Shown here: piece by piece, positions 33,824 through 45,900 of the stretch
Numbering within the stretch: position 1 is the stretch's first letter
Layout of the letters: the number at the start of each line of letters is the position of its first letter
Origin: Mytilus edulis
Lineage: Eukaryota > Mollusca > Bivalvia > Mytilida > Mytilidae
Assembly (NCBI RefSeq): GCF_963676685.1
Contig: NC_092351.1
Location: 43,080,733 to 43,144,732 of the forward strand
Length of the DNA: 64,000 nt
Direction: 5' to 3'
Notes under the pieces: generated by a model
Database searches by the model: none
What the model was told of the DNA's origin: nothing
Seen by the model: the letters and a program-made list of their open reading frames with translations, nothing else
Position numbers and translations under genes: made by a program

Positions 33824-36800
33824 ATGAGTAGATTCAAATATGAACTGAAGTGTAAACTGGATAGACTCAATGAAGAAATGAAGTCATGGATTAAACAAGT
33901 AGACTATGCTATACGTTTATGGTCCAGACTCCCAGACTCTACTCTCTATGAGTCGTACGAACAGGTACTGACACTGATGTATAGAAAACTTGTAAGTAAT
34001 AATACATTATTTGACATTGATATTATATTGATATGTAAGAAGACAATAACAATAATCAAAACCAAGGAGTAAACAAAGACTCAAAAAACCAAAGGACATT
34101 TACATCAACAGTTATAAATAATAAATAAGAAACAACACGAACTCCACTAAAAACCGGGAGTGAAATCAGGTGCTCCGGAAGGGTAAGCATTCCCTGCACC
34201 GTATACGGCACCCGAAGAAGAAGTATATACCAACTGTTTCTAACTTTCAAGTTAAACTGATGCTAAACTACAGTGCAACCCCCCCCCCCCAAAAAAAAAA
34301 AAAAAAAACAGTTGCGTGTCTGCAATCTTGAATTGATACAAATTATTTTCGTTCGCGTGTTTATGTCACAAATAAAATAAAGAGAATTGCTATCATTAGC
34401 TTCGGCAGTCCACAGACGACTCATGCATCCTTGTCTAATCGTATCATTAGAGGATGATACATTTATGTTTCCTCTTTACACATAAAAGTTTTAAATATTG
34501 AAGTTATTTAAGCAGTATACATTCGTTACTTGAGTGATGCAAATATTTATATAGAACACATGTAAACACAAAACCAATAAAATTTTCTTTAAAGAAACTA
34601 CTGAATAAGAGAATCTAATGATTATAAGGTCTGTTTTCAGGAAAGTGCTGGGTATAAAAAACTGAAGGAAAGGCAGACGACAACGATAATCAAAAGGAGT
34701 ACCTCTCCCGAGACGAGGGCTATTGAATTCGAGCTGAGGAAAACCTTAGAGATGGAAATGTTAAAATCTATCAATCTACTGGTAGGTAAACTTTACAAAA
34801 ATACAATTGTTATGTAAATAGAAAATAAGTTTACTAACATATGCTTGCTTAAATATTGTGTTCCTTATTTTGAAATGGCTTCAAATTGAAGAGTTATATG
34901 AAAGCGTCGGAGGAGAGTCAAGCATGCTCGATGGACCAAAACATCAAAACATCAACACAACCATTTCTCGAGTATGTTATCTTTTTGATCTCCGAAAATA
35001 CACGACAATATGAGTATCTACACGATTACAGTATATAAACGTAAAAATATGTTGCAAATGATTATCATTTTTTTATTAGCACAATCGTTTGATTTTCCAT
35101 TTTTGGGTGGTGATGATCCTTTGACACCAACTAACGGTGTTTATACTTCACAACTCGTTCGCTCTTTTGTGTCTGTTGTGACGTTTTTGATTTTAACGAA
35201 CGTAATTTATGTATTACTGGTAAATTATTAAGTCAGAAATTTCGTTACCCCAAATGGAATGTCGATAATGGCAGCTTGATAGATTCATTAATTTTTCTTA
35301 TGCATTGTAGGAAGCTCTAGAAAAGGAGAAAATAAAACGGAAGCTGATAGAGGACGAAATGAGAGAAACGAAAAGGAAGTTTGAAAAGTCAAATGTTCCT
35401 CCAAAATATATGTAGGTATTGGTATTATTATGTCACAGTATTTTTTATTCACTTCTTTTTTACATTGATGAAATACAAAAAGAAGATTTGAATAACTTCT
35501 ATCGGCTTAAATTAATCGTGATAGATCGGTCTATTTTCCGAAATGGTTTGTCGTAATGAAAACAAATGCATTACAGGGATTGCTTTTCCTATTATGATTT
35601 AACAGACAAATAGTCCTACCTCCAATAACGTTTTTGACCTAAGTATTATTCTTGGTAATGGTGAGATCATCCTTTGAATTTTAACAGATGCAAACATAAT
35701 TTAGTTGACCATTACCGTCTTACACATGTACATGACCAAGGATACGTGTCGTGTTTGACCCACTTGTCGTAGCCCCAATACCGTCCACCTTTCTTCAATT
35801 TATTCATCGGCGAAAGCCAATGATCATAATGTATCTTCTTTTTATTTGTCATATAGAAAGCCACGGGTTTGACTAAGGTTTCAGAAATTATTTACCATAA
35901 AAGATCTACATAAATTAATTTCTTTTTTATTGAAAAACATGTGTTCGACAGTTGTTTAAGATGATATTAAATTGTATGCTTTATATTTCCACCAAATCGT
36001 TCCCTTTCCTTTAAAAGAGGCGCGAAATATACCGGAAGGAGTGACAGTGAAACTCATAGAGTGAAAATTAACTGGTATAGTGTTGTATATTTTCTGAGCA
36101 ACATTTTACCTATATATATATGTGTGTTATTTATACGATATAAACTCATCATAGATACCAGGAATAAAATGTTGTATATCCAAAAGACGCGTGTTTCGTA
36201 TACAAAAGACTAATCAGTGACGCTCGAATTAAAAAAAGTTAAAATGTCAAAAAAGGTATGAAGTTGAAGAGCATTGAGGACCATAATTTCCTAAAAGTTT
36301 TGCCAAACATTTTTCAGAGTAAATGAACGAGACAGTAGTATGGATAAAGATGTTGATCAGCTCCTGGAGCTTGACAAACAGATAGCTGAACATATGGACG
36401 AAATTGACATTCCTGGAAGCAGGTACTACATTTATGTTTTATGATTACTAAGAACGTATTTCTTTTAGGATCTCATTTAAAACAGTCAAAAGTGGACTAC
36501 AAATGTATGTTGGTACTAAATGTAACATTTATTATTCTCGTATTATGAAGTTTATATTATACAAACTAAATGGATAAAAGAATTAATTGGTATATATTAT
36601 ACTTAATATTCTAGCTATATATATATATAGAGAGAGATTTCAAAGTTTATTTCCTTTCGATAAATTCCTGTCCAACAATTCGATAGATTGTGGTCTCGTT
36701 GGTCTCGATATCCTAGTGGTCGTAGTAGTTTATCTAACTTAAGCGTGTCAACACCGAGGCTGTGAGGTGACCCCAGCACTTGGCATGTCCGGTCCGTACG

Positions 36801-39629
36801 ACTCCAATCTTCATTGACAAGTAATGTTAGTTTCCTGAAGAAATTCTGTGATTTTCTCCAGGCACTCCTGTGTTATATAATTATTTGCTTATAAAAAATG
36901 ACCCCCACAAAATAGCTCATAGTTCTGAAAGTGAAGTTAAACAAAACAATCAATCAATCAATCAATATATATTTTATGTGTAATACCACCAAATCAGGGT
37001 ACGTCACATCCGGTTGTATACGAAAAGAGGTCGAACAAAATATTCCCTTGACGTGACAGTTGTAGGAAATTCATCCTACATTTTATTGCAGTAAAACATT
37101 TCTGTTTAATAAACATATGTCTTATGTATTTCAAATCACTATTATTATAGATTTAGGGTTTCTATACAATATTTTGTAAACATGAGTTCACATGGTTCCT
37201 AAACCTTGTATACAGGTTAGATAAGGGGAGAAATTTGATTGGTTAACTTCCAGTGAACGTTATTTTATTTTATCCAATGAAATGTTCTGTGAAATGTTTT
37301 CTATAGTATTGGACAGGATCAAACTTAACTCATGCCAAGTATTTCTGTATTTGAAACAAAGATAACTTCTGCACATTTTTTTGAAAAGTGCAAATTGAAC
37401 AAACACTAATAGGGGATAATCAATGGTGGTTTTACACCTTAATGAGGTTAAATCAAACGCACATATTTTTTCAGTGATCATTTGGTGACATTGCCATATC
37501 ATTGTTTTTTCAAAAGTATATTATTTCATTTATACAGCGCGGAAGGACTAGTGACGGACAGAAGTGGTGGTCTATCCACAGACCGAACTGTTTCAGAACA
37601 AACAAACACACCAGCAGTTTTAACTGAAGTGTTTAAGTCTGTGTTCAATAACGAGTGGAATGATTGTTTTACTGAACTCACTAAACGATATACAGATGAC
37701 CATGCTATTGAATTATTACGAAGATGGCTCAAGGTATTATGATTATAAAAAAAGATTTTGTTGACACACTACTTAAAGCTAGCTTTGGAATACTTATACA
37801 TGTATTATATTACTTCTGTCCTTTGATAACTTCATAGCACAAGTTAGCCTTATAAATAAAAGACAATGCATATGTCACATGGTATGAAATCACATCTGAT
37901 TAGACTGTTTTAGCATTCATATTTGATCAATTATTTTAACCGATTTTTCTATATAGATGTTTTTAGAATAGAAAATACAACAGACAGTTTTAGATAGTCT
38001 ATGTGTTTTGTTTGTTTTTGTGTTCTTATTTCATATGCAAGTACCATGAAAATCCTTTTAATTCATATTCTAAAAATGTGTTTTTTAATTAACAGGAATG
38101 CTATTTTACATGCGTGGCATTAACAAAAGAACAAAGAAAAAACATAAAAGATGATACACTCAAATGTTTCTTCAAATTTATGCAAGTAAGTATTCAAACC
38201 GAATAATGAGTTAAAAAATCATTTGCATATCTTTCCCATTACCAATACCAGAGACATATAATACAATATATGTATTATATGTCTCTGCCAATACAATATT
38301 ATTTCAATAACTCAGCTCCCTTATCGAAAGAACACAATTGCCATTGTGTAATGACCTATAGCTGTTATATTTCCTTTGTCTCTGGTTGAGAGCTGTCTAA
38401 CTGGCTATTTTACTACTTTAAAGTTGATGTATCCTTAAAACGGTGCGATCTACGCTATGTTTTTTAAAACTGTGTCAAAGTAAGTTCTCAGTATTCAAAG
38501 AGTCATAAGCTACAGTAACTATGATTAATAAAATTAAAACTCCGGGATACAGTTAAATTAGAAATAAAAACTTATAGACCAAAATAGCTAAAAAGATTAG
38601 GTAAAATACATCAAACTAGATACAAAGTATTATTTAACTCAAAACAAGTTATTTAACATTGAATACATCGTTTGTCATGTCTTTATTCCAGTCGCAAGCT
38701 GTGGTATCATTATCAGATAAATGTAAAAAGTACATTCGAACATATCAGAAGAAAACAGCTAAGGAGGCGTTACCATTAATTGAGCAGGTGAGTATACTCC
38801 AGAAAGCGCGTGCTTGATGTTACCTTTAATTGAGCATGTGAGTTTACTCCAGAAATTGCAACTTGGAGTAACAATAAAATATCCCGAGCGATGGTATGGA
38901 AGTTGAAGTTCTATTTAAATACACACAGAAGCACAAAAGAAAGCTAACAACGTTGTAAGAGACCATTGTTGGGAGTGAACCTCTGTGCGGTGCTATTAAG
39001 CTTGTCGCTGATGATAACAGTACATTATACTTACACGAATTTTTGTTTGGGTAGTGCGGGCGGAAGGAGAGTGGCAATCGAGATAACATTTGCATACACA
39101 GATTAATATTTATTTTCAAACCACAAAATAAACTGAAGCGATAACTATTTTGTTATTTGTTTTGTTTCTGGTTGCGATCAAATAAAGCATGTTTAAATAG
39201 TCGACTTTAAGATTTTTTTTACTGATCTTGAACTTGAATATTTTGGAGGTTATAATTTAAAAAAATAACACACAAAAAAACAAGAGGAAATCATGTAATA
39301 GATCATATGGTATTAAAATACATACCTATTCTTTAGAAGATCCTTAATTTCTTTTTTAGCTGTGTACTAAACGAATTACAAGAGGTCAAAATTTTGGGAC
39401 TGCTGCGACAGACTATATAAAGAAATGTGCTGAGGTTTGCTGGATTATGAACGTGCAGAATCCTTCTATTTTTTTGGACTTTGACCTCAGATATGGATAT
39501 GTTATTGATCAACATTCTTTTTCAACATTCAGAAAACATGGTGACTACGTCAACTACGTTGTATGGCCTGCTGTTTATTTAAACAGGAATGGACCCATCT
39601 TGTGTAAAGGAATTGTTGAAAGTCAATAA
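33824..39629 (+). CDS. MIEAP (SPATA18)-like protein, copy 2, 8 exons
   Basis: Exons: 33824-33991, 34641-34781, 35311-35411, 36318-36422, 37538-37733, 38096-38185, 38692-38787, 39360-39629 (TAA). All are GT-AG with consistent phases, giving 388 residues. Exon order, phases and most exon lengths equal copy 1 (exons 6, 7 and 8 are 90, 96 and 270 nt in both). The N-terminal 135 residues are charged and probably coiled coil (EALEKEKIKRKLIEDEMRE). Exon 4 differs from copy 1: an acidic helix (DQLLELDKQIAEHMDEID) replaces the Ser/Arg-rich linker. The C-terminal half carries the MIEAP-type features: NNEWNDCFTELTKRY, ELLRRWLK, CAEVCWIMNVQNPS, YVVWPAV and GIVESQ. Role in mitochondrial quality control is inferred from the family. 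It is a direct-orientation paralogue of the gene at 967-12652 and converges on flotillin-2. Confidence 0.78.
34090..34215 (-). mobile_element. RT-element 3' region fragment
   Basis: On the minus strand it carries CTTACCCTTCCGGAGCACCT and the nearby GGTGCCGTATACGG-type sequence, matching the 3' non-coding region near 29615-29690. It lies in intron 1 of MIEAP-like gene 2. Confidence 0.6.
34255..34310. repeat. C(10)A(20)-type homopolymer junction
   Basis: A run of about ten C is followed by about eighteen A near 34278-34308. It is a simple repeat in intron 1 of MIEAP-like gene 2. Confidence 0.9.
35080..35270 (+). pseudogene. Short reverse-transcriptase fragment
   Basis: FDFPFLGGDDPLTPTNGVYT followed by SQLVRSF resembles the IVNFPFL-GVYISQLVR section of the RT at 7402-7968. 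A frameshift follows and then DFNERN-like and TGKLL-like sequence in another frame. It lies in intron 2 of MIEAP-like gene 2, ending 40 bp before exon 3. Confidence 0.8.
36140..36275 (+). repeat. Interspersed repeat (GACGCTCGAAT type), copy B
   Basis: AACTCATCATAGATACCAGG, AGACGCGTGTTTCGTATACA and AATCAGTGACGCTCGAATT match 27740-27835. It lies in intron 3 of MIEAP-like gene 2, 40 bp before exon 4. Confidence 0.75.
36680..36975 (+). mobile_element. SINE-like element with CAAT tail
   Basis: The head GTTGGTCTCGATATCCTAGT and GGTCGTAGTAG resemble a degenerate tRNA-like start. The body includes CCAGCACTTGGCATGTCCGG. It ends in a (CAAT)n tract near 36950-36966, typical of a SINE tail. It lies in intron 4 of MIEAP-like gene 2. 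Classification rests on shape alone. Confidence 0.5.
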
Positions 39630-42600
39630 ATATGCAATTGTGATCATTTGAATGTATATGAGTATGTGAGTGTGAATGAATGCGTGTGTGTGTTTGTGTG
39701 TGTGTGCAACTGTTAAGGGGATATTTTTTTTACATTTTCAGTTGGTTAAAATTTCTGAAAATTTTACAGTGTTCTATAAAAGAGAGCAATGGCTTGAGTT
39801 TAACCAAATGTGAAGAAAGCAAAGCTGATTAAATAATCTTGCAACCGTGAATGATACCTATGCAAATCCATTCAACAGTGCAATATCATGAACACAATCC
39901 ATTTCATTATTATCATAATTTTATTAATTTTACTGTGATATAATAAAATACACTCATTAACATTACTTTGGGATAACTTTCAGTCCTTTTTTGTTGACAA
40001 AAAGTGTCAGCGCTACAGCTACATTGACATTACGATATATTTTTCATTTAGCAACTATACAAGTACGACTGAGCTGCCACAAACAGCTAAATTGTATAGA
40101 ATTAATAATTGTACATGGATTTTCAAGTGATAATTTTACATTTATGGGTCAGATTACAGTTTTGTTTGTATTATTAATTATGATATACATTTATTTTTTC
40201 ATGTTTTTGGATTCCACATGTTTGAGAATTTCAATTAAATATCTATGGATATCTACTTATACCGCAGTCCCACTAGGCCACGATCACACTACGATCATAC
40301 CGCAACCTCAGTACGATCTGAATTTATTTTAGATCGCGGTGAGCGTGGTGCGATCTGGGGCTTTACATAAATGTAATTATCAGTCAAAGCTCAATATTTA
40401 CTGGTACCCTGCAGTAAATCCCTTTGTTAAAATATAACAAATCCCTTGTTTTATTATATCTATTTTTATGAATGTATATTTTTTTTGGGCAATGTTTAAA
40501 ACTCTGAACTTTAAGTACTTATTGTTTAACATATCGAAAATTACATTGAAGTATAATATAATGGATGGATTCAGTTCAGCAGTTAATACTTCGAAATGGA
40601 TCATGTATTGCTTTTAAAAAATGTTTACTTCTATATATCATTTACTAAGAAGTGTGATGGAATAAAGTAGCTACCCCAAAGACAATTCAAGTGATAGTAA
40701 TGTTTATTTATAATAATGATTATACACACTTTATCAAAAGAGGGTAAACACAGTAAGTTACAACTACTAATCTTCCCTGAGGAAATCATATACGATACTA
40801 GTAGAAGATAATAATCAGATAAAAAAATTAAAACATACAACATTTTAACATTCAGTCTGTTCACAATCGTATTGTTATGATAGATCCGTACATGTACCAT
40901 TAGAACATTTAAAACAGCTAGAGTTTTTCAACTACACTAACCTTTAATAAACCTCTATGGAAATTATGTTTTTGAATGAAATATGCATATTTAAAAAACA
41001 TCCAATGATTATCAGCCTGATTTTCACAATTCTTAAACATGTTATATCTAAATATACTTTTTTTTTATGAAGAAGCATATATATAAGTAGTAACATATTT
41101 AAGGATTAAAACAGTTAAGATGATACTATATTTAGTTTGTGCTCTAATGTACAAAAAAGTGCTGAATGTCATCCATGATATTAATAATCTTAAACTACAA
41201 AGCATTCAAGGCATTTCTGGATCTCCAGATCGCAATTATATCATCATGACTTTTTTATTCTCTTTAAAAAGTAACTTATAGTTCAGGATTAAAACTATGT
41301 AAGTACATAATTTCCATAGAGGTTTTAAAAGGACTGTGGAATTTATTTAACAAGTGTAGTAATAAAACAATACAGCATGGTGTCTCTATTGATTTATCAT
41401 GGGAAATTTAGAAAATTCCTTTCCTAAAAACCTGGTGGGCCAAAAAAGAAATGACTTGTAGAATAAAGACAAAACATCCATCATTGCTTATCAAAAGTTA
41501 ACATTAATAAATGATATATTCAATACTGCAGTTCAATACATAGAATCAAGTAAGAAATGATTAACTTTGCCATTCAATTATCTGTTTTTGAATGAGATCT
41601 GCATATTAAAAAACAAATGTTATTCAAAAGCAGTAAGAATTGCATACTCAAAAACATAATCAGTAGTTTTACTTTGTCAACTTCAGATTGATAAATGCAG
41701 TCTTTGATTCAGTACATTTTAGTGTAAAAAAAAATAACAATTATTTCTGTCCATGGACAAAATGAAATTCATCTTCGCTAGCCAAGGGTTACGATCCACT
41801 CCCGCTCTCTTCAAGATTGGCTAGCGAAGATGAATGAAATTATGACTAGAAGGCAATCTAATAAGAACATGACAAACACTACAAAACGAAACAATACATT
41901 TGTATGTATTTTGACTGAAAAGACACAGAAACACAAAATGTGATGACTACTTAGTATCTACTGACAGGTGCTATGAATAAAATGATTGTCAATAATTTAA
42001 AATAATGCTAGATACATTGGAACATAGTACAAAGTTAAAAATATCACTAAAAATGTTAAATTGAGATAATTGGTCAGGCTCTATCTGCATAAATCTGACA
42101 CTAAAATCTAAATAAAAAAGACTAATTTAGACCACTCATGGCTATATCGTTAGTCACAGTAAGTAAGTTTTGACTTTCATCTCAATTTAACAACATAGTT
42201 CATGTACATGTACATTGTGAACAGGTTATATACAAATAAAACAGGTATGTTTACACAAAAGGTTATAAATAGATATATACATATAAATTGCATGCACAAC
42301 AATGGTTTAAAATCAGGCATATAGACCAGTATATACTTAGTTATATTATTCAGAAATTATTAGATATAATATATTTTGCTAGAGGTAGATTAAGAGTCAA
42401 ATAAAAAGTTCTTTAGATTTTTGATCAATTATTCCCCTATCCATGAAGTAATTTATTTTTCATAAGTGATAAACTAAACAAAGGAACCTATGGAGAAGAA
42501 TTGTAAATATTTGCATCAGGTGAGGCTAAACATTTGTAAAAACATGCATTATGAAAGCACGTATGTTAATAATTGCATCAGGAAAATTCTGATCCAGTAA

Positions 42601-42931
42601 TCAGAAACTGTTCATATTTGATACAATTCAAGTATGTTAAAATAAAAAAAATCATATTTTCTAAAAGTAAGTCACACACAGGCATGATTTACAGGTCAAA
42701 GTATTTAAAATGAACTAAAGCTTACAGTAAAACTCCATACATATGCAAAAACACAAGTTGTATATTATTTATGATCAAGCTATTCTTACCATTAAAATTG
42801 ATAATAGTTAAAACAATTAAGATAGTCATTTCTTAATAAAAGTGAAATAAGTTACATATAAAAGTCTTATGTCTTATGGTTCATTAAATGAAGTCACTAT
42901 AAAGAGGTGTATAACTGGACTGGAAACCAGT
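39630..42931. other. Region between convergent MIEAP-like gene 2 and flotillin-2
   Basis: 39655-39710 is a GT-rich simple repeat. 40255-40345 holds a repeat-like block with CGATCACACTACGATCATAC and GATCGCGGTGAGCGTGGTGC. 41766-41835 is a hairpin, listed separately. The remainder is AT-rich with no coding exon seen. Much of 40600-42931 probably is the flotillin-2 3' UTR (minus), but I cannot fix the polyadenylation site; several TTTATT (AATAAA on the minus strand) occur, for example near 40705 and 41340. Confidence 0.45.
41766..41835. other. Hairpin with ~18 bp perfect arms
   Basis: TTCATCTTCGCTAGCCAA on the left is the exact reverse complement of TTGGCTAGCGAAGATGAA on the right, around a 34 bp loop that contains GATCCACTCCCGCTCTC. 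It is far more GC-rich than its surroundings. It may be in the 3' UTR of flotillin-2, or a small dispersed repeat. Confidence 0.75.
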
Positions 42932-45900
42932 CTAAGAAGTAGCTCCTGGTATCTTTGATAACATCTGAAATTGAATAATTATATTTTGGTTAAGTTTTAA
43001 TTTTTAGATATGCAAAAAGTACATGAGTAGGTCCAGTGTTTGTGCAAATCTCATTATAACTTATCTTTCATTATTATTTATTTTTACACAGTTTGTCCCT
43101 AATGTGTTTAATCCTTGTAAAGAAGAATTTTGTAACTTTTCTTATTGAAACATTATTAAAGGTGTCATATTTTTTGTGTGTATAAAACAACAAGATACAA
43201 ATCGTTTAAGCTTAAACATTTTTGTTAAATGTGCAATTCGTGTACAAATGTAATACAGTGTGTATTGAAGATGGGAATATAAGATGGACAAAAGATACCA
43301 GAGGGACAGTCAAACTCATAAATCAAAAATAAACTGACAACGCCATGGCTAAGTGGCAATTGTATGCATTTTTGTAAGGAAAACACGCTCTATAAATAAA
43401 AACTCAACTCCAATCAGAAACATGACAATCTGTCATTATTCCCAAAAATGTTAAGACTGATTTCTCTAATCTATTTTGATATGGGTTTATTTTAAACAAA
43501 AAATTGTGAATGTGCTTTGTTTTGCTCAAGCTATAATTATCATGTATTTGTAAGTTTACCTGAGTAAAGTTGTAAAATATTTATGTATCTAAGTCTTGTA
43601 CAATGGGTATTTACCATTTTTAAAGGCTGTATGGTGACCTATAATTGTTTAATTTTACACCATTTGCACAGGTGGAGAGTTGTCTCATTGGCAACATACC
43701 ACATCTTCTTATTTTCATACAACTTTTAAATCTTAATTCACTGACTTTCTCTTAAAGATTGTCAAGTATTGGTATGGATTTTTTTCGCTTTTCATGAAAT
43801 CTTTCTTTGACCTTACTGACAAATAATTTCCTTTCTCAGCACAGTAGCTATAGAGTGATATGAAAAATTATTGCTAGAAACTAAGGGTGTATGTGCCATT
43901 GTCAATAAAATTAACAACATCAATATAGGTAAAACAGTAATAAACAGATTATAATTGGTCATCTCCACTCGATTGCTTTTCTCACTTTCGCTGTACCGGC
44001 TCAAGCAAGAAAAGCCATCTTTTTGAGATGACCAGTGATAACCTATAATATTAGTCATTTTTAAAGTATCATTGACTGCATAAGAAAACTTATAACCTTA
44101 GAAAGATCTACGCCAGTAAGAGCCTGAACTGCAGGTGGGAGCTGAATAACAAACGGCTGACTTAGAAAACTCACCTTAGAAAGATCAACACCAGTAAGAG
44201 CCTGAACTGCAGGTTGGGGCTGACTAACCAATTGGCTAAGTAAGAAAACTAACCTTAGAAAGATCAACACCAGTAAGAGCCTGAACTGCAGGTGGGAGCT
44301 GACTAACCAATTTGCTGACTTCACTGAGTAAGGAACTCACCTTAGAAAGATCAACACCTGTAAGAGCCTGAACTGCAGGTGGGAGCTGACTAACCAATTG
44401 GCTAAGTAAGAAAACTAACCTTAGAAAGATCAACACCTGTAAGAGCCTGAACTGCAGGTGGGAGCTGACTAACCAATTGGCTAAGTAAGAAAACTAACCT
44501 TAGAAAGATCAACACCTGTAAGAGCCTGAACTGCAGGTGGGAGCTGACTAACAAGTTTGCTGACTTCACTTGTTGTTCTATCATCTCCAACCAACACAAT
44601 CTCATCTGTCTTCGATAATGGAGCAGATACTTCTGCAGCAATCTAAAAATAATTTTCAATGAAAAAAAAATGTTAAGTATTCATAAGGAGTCATACTCTT
44701 TTATTTACAAGTTTTCATCATAGACACAATCAATTCATCAACAAATTCTGGCTGCTAAATTTAATTCAAAAAATAAAATATTTTTACTATTTTCAGATCA
44801 TGTTAAAAATTTCTTTTTTTGACTACTTTTATGTTCATTAACATGAATACATTTTTAATGTACAATTTTTAACAAAATAATGTTTTTACACTGACAACTT
44901 TCTCTTACCTTTGGAAGTGTTTCCAAGACCAAAGACAACATGGCTGCCTCTCCATACTGTTTGTAAGCTGAAGCTTTCAATCTCATTTTTTCTGCTTCCG
45001 CCTTTCCTACAGCTTCAATAGCTTCAGCTTCAGATGCACCTATCAATCGAATCTTCTCAGCGTCGGCTCTGGCCTCCTCAACTGTTTGTGTCCTATGTAT
45101 AAAACAAGACTGTGTAGTAAGTATTCAATTTATCATAAAATCGTTACAAGTTTTCTGACTATCATGGAGTATCTGTTTAACAGATGTAGATTATAAGCTA
45201 TATACTGTATAGTGAGGTTTTTTTCTGGGTTCTAAATTTTAGCTTTTCTCCCTGGTTTACACAATATCGCCAAAATAAATTCCTCCAATTTAAAAGAGCA
45301 CCTGCAAAAGTATTGATAAAAGTTTGGAATTGCCAAAATATTTCGTTTACCTTATTCAATGAAAATCACAAAATTACGCACCTGTAAAAATAACCCACTA
45401 TACAGTATTCTAATTGTCTTAACCACAATCACATCCTCTTTTCCTCAAATGTAATCTACAGGATCAATATTCTGTTTACCTTGTTTCCTCAAGCCTTAGT
45501 TTACCTCGTTCCGTTCAGCATAATGTTACCTTGTTCCATCTCACATTATTTCACCTTGTTTCATTACACACTATTTTACCTTGTTCCATAACACATTAGT
45601 TTACCTTGTTCCCTCAGCTATCAACTGCATCTTATAAGCATGTGCTTCAGCAGGTCTTTTAACAGTAGCTATCAATTCTTTCTCCCTTCTCAGAATTTCT
45701 TTTTCTTCCACATCAATTAATTTCCTCCTCTCTACTACTTCAATTTCTATTTCTTCAGCTCTGATCTTCTGTTTTTCTTTAGCTGCTTGCAGTTCATAGG
45801 CTAATTCAGCTTCAGCTTTCTGTTAATAATTTTAACAATTGATTAATTCTTAGGTTTATAACTTTTCCATAATATTGTAATAATTTGACATTCTGTTTCA

